From assembly GCA_012845835.1 (NCBI GenBank), contig JABAKD010000017.1, positions 5,258,151-5,322,150 of the forward strand: a stretch of 64,000 bases of DNA, read 5' to 3'. This stretch comes from Undaria pinnatifida (Eukaryota; Sar; Phaeophyceae; Laminariales; Alariaceae). Positions 36,301 to 50,100 of the stretch are shown here, one piece after another. Every line of letters starts with the position of its first letter. Within the stretch, counting starts at the first letter, position 1. A program made the position numbers and the translations under genes. The notes under the pieces are model-generated. The model was not told the DNA's origin and did not search any database. It was given only the letters and a program-made list of their open reading frames with translations.

Positions 36301-39300
36301 TTATGCGCCTGGTATCTTGCTTTGAGCGCTTGCGATGTGCATGTCTGTCTCGAAGTTTGTGGCTACAGCGTTTTTCGTCTCTAGGATGACATTTCGGCAT
36401 GGACCGTGGGTGTGCTGGATGTCAATGGGTGGAAAAAGCAGGTTAATGAAAAAACACCCACGCCAGTCACACCTTGTGTCCTATACTGAAAAAAAGTATT
36501 TCGTGTCTAGATGGCGGTCCATTTCAGAGCTAAGTGTTAGCGGTGCTTGGAAAAAGTCCGAATTAGTTGGTGTGGCTTTGTTGTTCTTTGAAACAGAGGG
36601 GAAAAGCACACAAAAAATACTCGTCCGTACTATTGTGAAATAAAGAATTAAAGCCGAATCAATCCCAAAAGAACAACGGAGGAGAGGGAAGCAAGTGAAA
36701 TACCTGGTGCCTGGTATCAGCGTGCCGGGTACAAATAACGCAGCACGAATAACACAGAAAAAGTCAATCCAAAGGGGAAAACAGAAACTACAGAAGTAGA
36801 AAACAAAATAAAAAATACAACACCAGAATGATTCCTGCCTGGAATGAGCAAGAAAAATACAAAAATATACCGGAAAGAAGCACAATGAGAGAGCTACGAA
36901 AAACCAAATGTTTTTTTCTCTGTAGTTGACAACTCTGCGAGGCTTGAACTCGCGTCCTCAAACTCGAAGCCTGCCGTCTTGACCTTTTGACCAGAATACC
37001 AAAGATCCGCTCACGGATCGAACCTTTGAAAAAATAAATCCCGTGCGGATGGCTGAGAGGTGAGAGAGTATGCCGACGGCGACCTCCGGAGCACCTGACA
37101 TCACAGTAAGGGGTTCTATACTCTCAGGGTACCCAGTACCCAGTACCCAGGTAGAAATACCGGAGTGCGACCTAATGATTCTAGTTTGATACCCGGGTAC
37201 CCCGGAGTATGTACCCTACTCACCAGTTTATTGCATGGGTGTGTTTAGTGGGGTATTTACTATGAGGATACCCGAACACCTGCACCCGAGTATGACCTAA
37301 ACAATCTCGTTTGATGCTCCGATAACCCAGAGTGCATACCCCACTACCCACATTGTTTGCAAGGGTGTGCTCGTAGGATTGCTACTCCTGGGGTGCCCGG
37401 GTACCTATATACCCGAGTATGTCGTGTTCAATCTGGTTTTTACCCGGGTACCCCAGAGAACTCTTGCATGCTTGCTTCCGAAGGGGCTGGCTGGCAAGGG
37501 TCGCCTCCACACCACCGACGACGCCATCGTCCTGCTCGTCCGTCCCGTACAGCACAAGCTTTTCAAGGTTTTGCTTAGTAGGGGGGGGTGGGGGCGGGGG
37601 GCGGAGGAGGCGGTTCTCCCTAAATGCAGGACTGGTCGGCAAACAACTTTGTGCTGGCCTTGTGGGGTCAGTTTCAACCTTGCACATCGCCCCGGACCAA
37701 CCCGGCGTCAGACCTGACGCGTTCCTTCACCCTAGCCCCAACCCTTTGAGGGGTTTGAGGTCGATAGGGGGGGCAGTCGCGCTGCCGCGCATTACGTAGT
37801 GTGTGTGTTTTTTGTGGCGTTTTCCCCGAAAAGCACGGGCGGCCGAAAGGTCAGCCTCGACGACCGCTATGACCAAGGGTCAGCGGGAAGCTTCGGGCAT
37901 GCCCGACTTGTGTTTCGGGTCGAGTCGAAGGATGAAGGGTTTTGAGGGATCAGAGGCGGGAGTAGAAAAAAAAGGTCGGAATTGCCTGAGACTGTACGTA
38001 TATGGGAATGGTGCATGGGCCAAAAAATTAAGGGGCGGGTTGGGGATTGGAGGATGAAAATGGGCCAAGAATATGAGGGGCGGGTTGGGGATGGGAGGAT
38101 GAAAAGGGCAGGAGTTGTTGGAGTTGGAAGGCGGAAGCAGGGGGGGGGGAGGGGGGGGTGAAATTAGTTTGTGCACGGGCGTAGTCGTATGACCATAGGC
38201 CCTCGCATCCCTACTATGCCGGGACGGAGCACGTCGGTTTTTCACCAACCCGACAGACATTGCTTGCACCAAGCGCGAAACGCCGTGAGGTATTCAGCGA
38301 GTTAGAAGGGGGGGGGGGTCATGAGATGGGGGTGTAAGGTTGGCAGGTGGATGGATTGACCCTCTCCCCGCGCTATCGATTCGCAGATTGACGGGTGAAT
38401 TCCGAGTAGTTTGTAGCCAAAAACGTAGGTGCAGGTTTACATGATTGTCCCATAAATGGTCTGGGTAGAGTTACGATTCCAAGAGCTTCATTGGTAGACG
38501 AAGCTATGCACTCGTCTCGGCTGGTCTGGTTACGTGGCCAGTTACAAGGGCGGTGGGTAGAAGTTTTTTTCATTGGTTCATTAGAGTTTCGTCCCCGCTT
38601 TTCTACTTGCGATGCCCCCGGGCTTTATTTCCCGAAGGGAAAGCTTGTAGACGTCAATAACTACCTGGTATAAATGTGTGTGAATATTGTTATTTCAGTG
38701 TTGAAGAGGTTTTCGTCCGAAAGCTTGGGATAAAGTTTCCATTTTTTTCCCCTGGTCTAAGAGGCGTTTTTTATCGAAGCGAAGCTTGCAAAAAAAATCA
38801 ACAAATTTCATATGTCGGAAAGAAACGCATTTTGATTTCCCTTAGCCTAAAAGGCGTTTTTTTCAACAAAGCAAGGCTGGTAAAAAATCAACAAATTTTA
38901 TATTTCGGAAAATAAATGCTTTTTGATTTCCAAATACATGCCAGAAAACTTGTGGGGATTTTTGGAATTTATAGCTTTTTGTTTTTCCCTGTGTTTTTTG
39001 CACTCTGTTAAAATTCCAATTTGGTGACAGAACGTCTCCGTCTTTCGACACAAATTTCCAACATGTTTCCTAATATACATATCTTTTTTGGCAAAAAAAA
39101 GGCTTAGGTAGACGAAATGACGCTATTAATAGTCACAAGGTAAGTTGTGCCCGAAACATGAAGCAGTCTTAAAGGCCGTTCCTCAGTAGGAATCAAAAGT
39201 CGGGAATCGTGACAAAACGACGTGAAACATTCCGTGATATTTTTGTCAGGAATTCGGACTTTTTGAATCGTCATGACATTTTCCGCAAGAATTGATGCCA

Positions 39301-41134
39301 GGATTCCTGGCACAAAAAAGTGTTTTTTGTTTTTTTGGCACAAAAAAGTGTTTTTTGTTTTTTTGAAAACGTGGCCATTCAGAACGTTAGGAATCGTGAC
39401 AATTTTGTCAGGATTCGTGATTTTCTTTTGTCAAGTTCGTCAGGAACGAGCCTAAGTTCTGAGGAAGATTTCCGTTACAAAAATGTCGGAATTGTCTGCG
39501 ACTAGGGTAGGCGGACGGGCGGACGAAAAATGGAGGGGGGGGGGGGGGGGATCGGGAAGCGATTAAAGGGGTTGGGCGGGTTGGGTACGGGAGGACTATT
39601 GGCTGCAGGACAGGACTGAAGAGGTCAGGTGGGTAAGCGGCGGAAGGGTCGGAGGGGTCTGAGGGATCTTGGCTCTTGGCCGTTGGATTTGTTCGTCGTA
39701 CGGATGCATGGATTATTTTTTGTGTATTGTACTTCGTACTGTACCTGGTACGTGTTTAAGATGACACTTCGCAGCACTGCTGTATACTCCGTAGCCTATT
39801 GCGAGCCAGAACAACAGCAGCAGTATTAATAGTAGCATTTGTCTATTGCTGCATTGATGTTAATGTGCTACTAAAAATCAACAGACAGGTATAGTACGAA
39901 GCAACTACCACTGGGAAAAGTAGTACCATTTTCAGAATTACTGCTGCATACCTGGTATTTCAAGTACGGTACCAGCACATGTATAGTTTCGTTGTTCTTG
40001 TTCTTGCTCTAATGGTTGTTCTTGTCCTTGTTCTTGCTCTTGTGGTGGTTCTTGTTCTTGTTCTGTGCTGTCCCTTGTTTCATGATCCAGGGAGCGGACT
40101 ACCCCCAGACAGGGCGGAAGGCCATGCCGAGCTTGATTGGCCCGCAGGTAAAGCCCACGGTACAACAGTTGGGAATTGTCAAAACGGCTATTCATGGATA
40201 GCAGCACCAGAGAGCAAGTAACGAGAAAGCCGCGTGTTGCATGCGCGTGCAGAAAAACCCTTGTGGAAGACTATTTTCGTTTTCTGAACCACGGTACGCC
40301 TTTTGCCCAATTTCGTCGGAACGTTGTCATTTTTCTTCTGCAACGTTCTTTTCTTTTGTGTGCATTGGCCACGGGCTTGTTTGTTGATCGGGATTGCACT
40401 TTCAGTCATTACTCGAAAACCCCTTTTTTTAGTGTGGGGGGGGGCGGGGGCGGGGGGGGGGGGTATTCATTTGTTGCTTGCCTTAAGTAATTTGACCATT
40501 GACCACGCATCCCTTTCGAAACGGAGCACCGTTTCTACTGCTCATAGAGACACCTCCAACATTTGGGCGCTCATTACAGTACGCTTTTCCCATATATTAC
40601 ATAGAATATGCTGTTTGCTTATCCTATCGCCGTCCTGTTTCGCCGTCCTTTTTTGGGGGGGGGGTGAGGTATAGAGAACTAACTCCCCAATTGAAAAGTG
40701 AACCTCAGAAAACCAAAAAAAGTGTGCACGTCTGCTGTAACATGTGTCGAAAATGTCGAAAAAATACGGGATCTTTCACGGGTCATGCCGGGTGGGATCA
40801 TGAGGTGCTGGAAACCACGCGGGTCGAGCCGGGTTAGGCCCGGGGGTGTTGGAAATATCGCTATATGGATCGTGTCGGGTCAGGAGGCTTTCAATTCTCA
40901 CGGTTTGGGACACGATCTGACCCGCCAGAAGCGATCCAGCCCGTGAAAAGCCGTGACAAAAACTGAAACTGTGTGTTTTACTTTTTATTCATTCATTCAT
41001 TTATTTATTTATTTGTTTATTCATTTATTCAGTTATTTATTTGTTTATTTATTCATTTTTTATTTATTTATTTATTTGTTTATTTATGTATTTATTTGTT
41101 TATTTATTTCATTTACTTAGTTAGTTAGTTATGA

Positions 41135-41168
<34 letters not shown>

Positions 41169-44100
41169 CTTCAGTTGGTTAGTTGGTTAGTTATTTTTGC
41201 TTTATTCTATCTTCCGCCGGATGGGGAAAAATAAGGCTTACCAGATTGAAAAAAATGACGATTACGGCGTCGGCCCCAAGCAAAGCTACCCGGGCTGCTG
41301 CGACAGAGGGTACGCCCGGACTGCAATGCGACGCGGGGCTGCGATAGGGATAAAACGCTTTCTACGCTAGCGTGTGTGTGTTTTTTGCGTGTGTTTTTTT
41401 TTCTTTTCTAAACTACGGGGCTGCTTAACCCGGAACGTTGTGGCAATATCATTATTTCTTCTTCATGCGATATTATTTGTTTGTCTTACAGGCTTTCCCT
41501 TTCGGGGTGTGGTTTGGCTTGAAGTCTCCTTGTGAGGGGGGTGTCATAGGATGGCAAGAGGGACATAGCTCTAGCAAAAACTGGCCGAAAAACAATTAGC
41601 CACCGCCAGCACAAGTAACCCGGAGTCGTTCTACGGTACCCCCCCCCCCCAACTTTTCTTTAACGAAATCGGCGGTTTCAAAACCAGCTCCCGGTCGTAT
41701 CTCCGGAAATACGGTGCCCGACGTCGTCGGTCGATAGACCTTTGCACTCAAGAAAATGCATGGATACTTTTTTTTCAATAGTATCCTTCCTTGTGTCGAG
41801 CAGCCATGATTGATGATGAAACGTTCGTTGAAGAAAATCGCTGGTTTTGGCGGGGGCTATCGTAGAATCAGTCCCGGCAAGCAACACCGACCAGCCCGTA
41901 CGGGTTTATAGCGTAGTTTAGATACTCTTCTTGGCCACGGGACTGTTCATCGGGCTGAAATTGATTTTTATCGAAATCAGGTATTGGGTTAAGAAAGGCA
42001 GGGAGGTTCTCACGTGGGGTGCCTCAGAAACAATGAAGCAAGGTGCAACTCCACCGTAGCATTGGTGTTGCAAGGAAATGTGTGCAGCACCACGTGCGGC
42101 ATGGGAATGCTCTTACTGCCGCAGTCCTTTTTTTTTTGCGGTGTTTGACAAAGTCGCGCTTTTTTTTGTTTCTTTGGTCGCTACACGTGGACCCCAATAG
42201 TGAAAGCCACGCGACCTTCACCCACGCTTTTGTAAGGGGAGGGGGATTGAGGGCTGGCGTATATGGGTGTGTGTATGTGCGTTTTATGTTCGTGTGTGGG
42301 CGTGTATGTGCTTGTATGCACGGTATGAGCGTGTATGTTCGTGCATGTGCGTGTATGTGCGTGCACGTGCTCGTGTGTGTGTTCGTATATGTGCCTTTAT
42401 GAGTGTACATAGCAACGCATGTGCGTGTATGGGAGTGTGTGCGTCTGTGTTTTTGTGGCGTCCAAGGATGGGGGTGGCATGGGTGTTGTTGGGGGATATT
42501 GCCATGTCTAGTGCATGGTAGTGCATGCTAGCGTATGGGCGTGCGTGTGTGCGTGCATGCGCTTGCATGTACGTGTATGTATTTGTATGTGCTTGCGTGT
42601 GCGTGCGTGCACGATTATATGCGTGTATGTGCGTGTATGCGCGTGTATGCGCGCGTATATGCGTGCATGTGCGTGTACCTGCGTGCATCAGCGTGCACAC
42701 TCATATTTGTGCGTTTTTTTGGAAGATATTCACGGTCAGGGGTGGGGCGGCGTGAACAGATGGGTAATTGTTGTGCGGATGTTTTGATGTGCATGCCTTG
42801 TGCGTGCATGTGCGTGCATGTGCCGTCCGTGTTGGTGTACTTCGAAGTATGTGCGTTAGTGTGCGTGTATGGGCGTGTATATGCGGGTATACGTGCGTGC
42901 GGGTGCGTTGTTTATCCGTGTACTTTTAAGCGTTAATCCACGGCCGCCCCCGCTTCTTTTTCGGCTTATTTCTGGGTGTTGTGGCAGAGAATCAAGTACG
43001 CCGGTCGAACCTCTACGGACGGCGAGGATATATATCTTCTGCAGCAGGACCATATCAGCAAGCACCTCAGGGCATTCTCAGTGCCCAGGAATCTCAACTG
43101 GTCAGTGGGATGAAAGTATGATTCAAAAGAATACTATCGCAGTGAACTCAACAGTAAAATGACAGTATAGACCGTTTTTGCTCAGCGGTAGCCGGCTATG
43201 CCTTTTTTTTGCGTGATTGGACATGCATATATACCCTTGCATCAGCCGGGGAGTCACCGGCCTGTATCCTTTGCGAGGGTATACATGCACCGTAAAACTC
43301 GCGATTGACGTATCACACGCAGCTTGCAACTATTAGTTTTGATTTCGATCTCGCAGCTGAAGTGCAAGTTTCATATTTCCAATGTATATATTCATCAGTG
43401 TAGAACCTCGTAGTATCACGGCACAAGTGCTATAAAAACGCTAACAGTGTAATCATTACTTGGCGGTACTCCATCAGGTCGTCCGTGTTATGCCCTTGGA
43501 GTTTTGCCAATACAGCAATACAGCACCTCGAAATAGCGCAGTCAGTAGGGTCGTAATTATTTGGCCAAACGCATACAGCGAGTACTACCCGATTTAGGGG
43601 TACCCCGTGACAAGCCGAAGCAGACGTTTTGTACCTCACATTGCTTTTTTATCTGGAGTGGGCAAATGTATGGCTTTTAGTAGGCGGGCATGCCGATTTG
43701 ACCGCTCTTAACGCTTTTACAACTGGAAATCCATTTCGGACGACAAATTACTTGAATTACTGGGAGTAAGTATAAGGAGAGTTTTGGGGGCGCTTTAAGT
43801 CCCAAATGCTCTTATCTCGGTTGTTCTTAAGTCCCACTGTCACCACTACTCAGCGCTGGTAGGCAACGATGTCAGGGGACGGCACTCTAGCACCTTGACC
43901 GATGGCAATTTTCCAATATTTTGGCCTTGACGGACGCCAAACTACTAGGTTTTAGTGTTGGGACGGCGCTTTGACCCCTAGACCGACGACATTTTTCTAA
44001 TAACTTACCTTGACTGACGCCAAACTGCCAAACTTATAGGTTTTAGTGTGGAGCGTTGACCGATGGCAATTTTCCATTAATTTACCCTGACTGGCGCCAA

Positions 44101-47100
44101 AATATTAGGTTTTGGTGTGGAACGATCGGTTTGACACCCTGTACTGACGGCTGGACGTTTTCCCTTGACTGACCGCCTCCTGACGTATTTCCTCAGTTGT
44201 AGCTCATCATCGTGTCGTCTTTTTCTTCGTTCTTGGGCAGGATTTTTTCCGTGGGGGAAGCCAGCGATCTGAGGGTGTTCGATGGCCTGCGAGTGCTGAG
44301 CATGCTGTGGGTCGTATTGGGGCACACTCTCGCAGTACAGGTAAGAAGACAGAGGAGGGCGGAGGAGGGAAGGGGAGAGGGGGGTATTTAATCGCGGCAT
44401 GCCTGAGTCGTTTGACCATTGACCACGCATCCCTATCGAGACGGCCGTGGACCATCTATTCTATCTTAGTATGGAGGCCTCCAACATTTTGGCGCTCAGC
44501 AACGTTTTCGGTATACAGCCAAGACCCCTCATTAGTGTGGTTGCTTGCCTTACGACGATGACCGCACGAAAGGGGAACCTCGCACTACCTCGGAATGGTG
44601 CACTGTTAGTAGTACCCTACGACGAGCAGGTCGCAGCAAGCGATTTTCACCGCACTAGAGTGGAAACCCCGCACTACCCCGGGATGGAGCAGTGCAGTAG
44701 TACCGGTGCTCTGTAGATCAAGGCTATATGGTATGATTGTGTTATGATATACCCCCAATTGTCGCTACCTGGTCTGAGCTGTCATACTCGCACGAGCGAC
44801 TCTGCGCCTCACTGACCAAAACGCGCTAGGTGATGTTTTCGGCGCAGGGAAGCTAACCATCCCGTCGGGGATTCATGTTGAAGATTTAAGCGACACGAAA
44901 GCCTGCGACCACATGGAACAGGGGGTCACACATGTCGAAGATTTAAGCGACACGAAAGCCTGTGACCACATGGAACAGGGGTGTGTCATTCGCGCGAGTG
45001 ACCCCGAGCCCCACTGCGAGAAACGCCTCCGAAAACAACATAGCCCCCCCACCGTGGCATTGGTCTGTAGGGAGATGCTTCAGTAAAGGGGTGTTCCAGG
45101 TATTTTCTGAGGCGTTCCTCGCGTGAGGAGCTCCTTGCCGCACGCAAAGGCAGCTGCCAGTAACCACTTGTGAGGCGAAGTCCCGCGTGCACCTTGTGCG
45201 TACTTTCTTGCATGTGGATCACGGCTTGTGAGGCGAAATTCAACACCGTGAGCGTACTTTGTTGCGCGTGGATCACAGTTTTCGGACGGATTTTGTTTTG
45301 GTTTCTCCTGGTGTGGCTACTTCCGGTGGCAGCAAAGTGGGTACCATGTGTCTGCCTAGTGGGCGCCTTGCCCTATGCGCACTACATGGTATCATTCCCC
45401 TTGCGCGGAGTTAAGGTTCTACACTCCGCAAAATATGATGTCACTCGAACACCATCTCCTCGGTTGTCGCCAAGACATGAAAGCGAGAACGAAACAGACG
45501 GCGCCCTGATGGTCTCACTCACGCAGTGAAAGGGGGGCTTTAAGGGGAGGGTGGGGACGGCTTGTTCGTTTACTGGTCACAGAGGCCGCATGCCTGCTTT
45601 TTTTTTTCTTGTTTGCTCCTCCTCCCTTACGACTTTTGTTGTCGTGTAGTCCTTGAATCAAGCAACAGCAATTTCAACAACAGCAACGACAGCAACAACA
45701 ACCTCATGCATTTTTTCACAGTCTTCCATCGGGTACATCAATCCGGAGGCCGTTGTTCCTCCAGGAGGTCTCCTGTCATCGGCCGCCGGTCAGCTATTCT
45801 TCTCCGCAAGGTGGGGACTGGGAGATGGCACAAGGTTTCTGCGCGTTATGCCGCCACGCTCAACCGAGCGATACCAATACCCACATACGATGTAGAGCGG
45901 ATGAATGCGCATCAATGGCATATTTTCTGTCGCTAGGAAGTCACGCTGTAAGGTTTATGACCCTCGCCAACTTGTGTGCGCGGGTTGAGAATTTTGGAGA
46001 GTCGTATTGAGTCATTCGACGGTGGGGGTGCAGCAGATTCTAAGAATTTTCTCTCCGAATTTTCTGAGCTCCTGATATGAGGAGCTGGATGGATATCTCA
46101 CCCGACGCATGATTGGAAGGCATTTGTCGTTCGCGCAACCCAACCAACATTTCTTTGCGCTATTAGTATTAATAGTCCTAAATACACATGTGCTCGTACC
46201 ATTACTAGACGATAGTCGGTAGTTCTGGCACGTGCTACGATAGAGGTATTAAGGTATACCTTTTTCTGGCGAAAATGGTTTATGATTGACGGGGCTCCTT
46301 AACCTACTAATACTATACTAATACGATCGTCAGAAATAAGCCATTTTTTTTTTTTTTTGCATGGTTCTCGTTGTGTACGTACCTATCGGCGATGGGATTT
46401 TTCGTCCGCGATGAAGCAGGTTTATTTTGTTTTTTTCAAACCAGTTTTTTGGGTTAAGCAGGACATATTTTAACCTCCTCTTAAAGTGAGGAGTAGTATT
46501 AGCAAAACGTGGTGCACTTCTATTGTAGCAGGCGTCCTGTCCACTTCAGAAGCGTCAGGCCGAAAACATGTAGCCCCTGCAGTGGGATGGCTCTATACTA
46601 TCTTCTATACTATCTTCTATACTAAACTGTATCACCGGGTATATATATATAGGATTAGTCTATATATAGGATTAGTCTATATATATAGGATTAGTCTCGG
46701 CCGGCGGCGGACAACATGACGTTCTTCAGTTGGCTCCCAAGAAGCCCCTGTTTTTTGGCGCAATGCCAATTAATTAAGAAATTCGCATTAACAGTAGTTA
46801 TTGTATGATGTGGTGTGGTGTGGTGTGGTGTGGTGTGGTGTGGTGTGGTCGGCTGGGGTGTGGTGTGGTATGGTATAGTATGGTATGGTATGGTATGGTA
46901 TGGTATGGTATGGTATGGTAGATTATGGTATGATATTAGATGATATGGTACGATGTAGTATGGTATGGTGGGCTATGGTATGGTGTTTGAAGATGGTGTG
47001 ACACCCTTACGCGATTCGATGTTGTAACGCGATATGATACGCCATAGTATTCTAACACGATGCGATATTCTAGCACGGTCTTGCTATTCTTACACGATCC

Positions 47101-50100
47101 TGCAATGATATTGTAACACAAAAACATTCATTGCTTTTAAACAAATTTTGATAGTACAGTGTAACACGATACATTATATTATAATGCGATACGATATTAT
47201 AACGCAGTAACGAGATTACAATCTACCGCGATACGATATTCTTATCACAATAACGATATTATCTTCCAACACCGATATTTTAACACTATACATGTGTAAC
47301 GCGGCAGGTTCTCGGTGGACACCTTCTTTTTCGTGTCCGGCTTCTTGGTGGTGTACGCCATGCTGCGCCGCTTCAAGCACGACCACAACGGGACCAAGGT
47401 CAGACGTGTGATAAGATGGCACGGGGGTGATCCCTCTGCAGTGCCGGCGGTGATCCCTCTACCTTGTCGGTGGTGGTCCCTCTACAGTACCAGTGGTATT
47501 CCCTCTACATTGCGGGTGGTGCGTAGTCCGTTTACCTCCTAAAGTAGTGCGTACCAGGTATTAGTTAAGTTGTAGCCCCTCTATGGTGTCGGTTTGTACC
47601 AGCCGGAAATACCGGCACAATACCGGCAACCGGCACTGCTCGGCACACACTGCCACTACTGATTGCTCCCATCTGTGCCAAGCGATTTTCATAGACGTTA
47701 TGGCGGGCGAGTACTCAACCGGCACTATAGAGGGACCACTGCTGTATTTTGCAGGGCTTGTCACGCTTTGGATCATGGCTCGCGGGTCGGATCGGGCCAG
47801 GGTGGCCCGGTTCGACCCGTGATATGCCAAACCCTCCTGACCCGGCCCGACCCGACCTGTCCCCGTAAAATTTTCAACACCTCCTGACCTGTCCTGACTC
47901 GACCCGCGACTTTTGAAAATGCCTCCCGACCCAACCCGCGGGCCGGGTCATGAACCGTGGGTGGCCCGGGGGGAAGCCCTGGTGTTTTGTATCCGTCCCA
48001 TTACCTACCGTGGTATGCATTTTTTTCTTTGGTTCGGTTTCCCTTCTGTTTAGACGCGTGGTAGGATAGCGGTGACACTTTTTTACGCTAGCGTGTTTGT
48101 TTGTTTTCTGATTTTGTTTCTGAATTTTTTTCGGGGGCTGCTTAATCGACATCGTCGTAACATCGTTTCTTGTTTTGCAGTGTACATATGGAATGTTTCG
48201 AATACGTCAGCTGTGAGTTCGATATCATTTTTTTTGTAAACGAGTCGACCGAGTCGACACTCACCGTTTGCAAGCTGCGTGATCATCCGGTCGTGCGGGT
48301 TTTCGGTCCTTGAGAGGATACTCATCGTTGCAAGCTGCGTGATACTCCGGTCGCGCGTTTCTACTCCTTGAAGATATATTAGTCCCCTGGATTTTTGTCC
48401 TGGGCGATTTCGTTGCATACCTTGACCATGGGATTCATCGGGTTTCCACTTTTTTTTCGTCTCGGAAATCAGTTTTTGCCTTAGAAGGCAATGTAGAGGT
48501 TCTCAAGTGGTTAAAAGTCTCAGATAAAACAATGCTTGGTGCACCTCAAGCCTAGTAGGCGTCTTTAGTAACTCAGACCAGGGGTCATACACCAGCCTCC
48601 CCCGCCCCCCCCCGCCCCCCCCCTCGCCCGTCCGAACTGCGATTCATGCCTTTATCTTTTATGGCGAGAGGAGTTGATCACCATTTTTTTCTGTTTGACG
48701 TATACCTCGCCGACCCGGGTCGGTTTGTTGGGGGCTGTCAGTCAGCAGGGTTTGACGACTAGTTGCTGTTCGCGAGGAGGCCAAACCGACTAGCTGGATG
48801 TACTTGTCCAAGTCGGTTGGACTTAGGCTACGGCGTTACAGTGTTATGAATAGTTATTCCTCGCATCACCCTGTTGACCCTGGTACTACTGTTAATACCT
48901 TGTGCCAAGGGGGATCGCCGACGTAGATCCTTCGTGAGGACGTACACACCCCGTGAAACGCGCGATCGGAGAGTCACACACAAACATGCAAATATGATTT
49001 TTGCCGAAATGCTTGATCTCACAGCAGAATGGTGTTTTTTTTTTTATTATTAAAATATCGTGTTGTACCCGATTTTCACTTAACAACAAGCTTTGGAAAA
49101 AATTGTTGACGCAGCGTGACGAAACACTTTTTCCATGGCGATGTATATCGCGGAGCCGAAAAGCACAATATCGTGACTGCAGATGGATAGCCACTCGCGT
49201 GAGTGGCTGTACGCCTCCAAAGCATGAGACCCCAAGCGTGGGCATCACGCATCCCAACGTTGCCCTAGTCTTTGACCAGTTTGACCAGCAATTCGTACAT
49301 GGGTTTTTTCTTATTTTTCGTGCAAAACCGCGCTTCAATTCGTCAGCCACCATTTCTTAAGGGCGGACCTTAACTTTACGTCATCCCATGGATAAACAGA
49401 AGGCTTGCGATGTTTTTGGCAATCTCCGCTGCCAATCGTGGAGAAGAGGTATTGAGCAAGCCTTACTAAAAGTACCCCCCCCCCCCCCCCGGCGCGCGCC
49501 CGTGTATTTTCATGCCAAATTTCGTGTCATATGGTAGGCGAGGAAGGTCTCGTTGTGGCTGCCTTTCTTCTACCTCCATCGTCTGCTCAGGATCACCCCT
49601 TCATATATCTTCAGTCTCCTCATCTGGTGGAAGGTGACGGCAGAGGCTATATTATATCGATATCGATATCGATATTGATATCGATATTGAAATCGAAATT
49701 GATCTTGATTTTTATGTTTATGCAGTGTTCTCGATTTAAACTCGATGTCGATATAATAGACATCTTCTAGAGTATCACGCATTCGTATATGTGCAGTCTG
49801 CTCATCTGGTGGGGGAGAAATGCGTATATTGATATCGATGCTGATTTCAACATTGTTGTCGAGATTGATGATGACATTGATATGAATGCGTTGCTATCGA
49901 TTCTGTATCGATCTCGTGTATATGGTCAGTCGGCTCGTCTTGTGGAAGGTGGGGGCACAAAATGCGTTTACGTCGAGAGAAATGTCAACATCGTTATTGG
50001 TATTGATACATATTGACGCCGAGACTAATATCGACATTGGTATTGATGTTGACTTTGAGAGTGAAATTGGTATGTTATGCTGATATTGACTTCCTGACAA

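Noticed and set aside
36938..37018. Functional tRNA-Arg gene
   Set aside because: Good T-arm and D-arm but weak anticodon stem and unpaired acceptor ends.
40090..40147. Possible 57-nt exon (GADYPQTGRKAMPSLIGPQ) in intron 6
   Set aside because: It has AG and GT borders and is phase 0-0, so it could be inserted without frame damage, but it has no family counterpart between the first helix and the RIKYAG segment. Kept out of the model.
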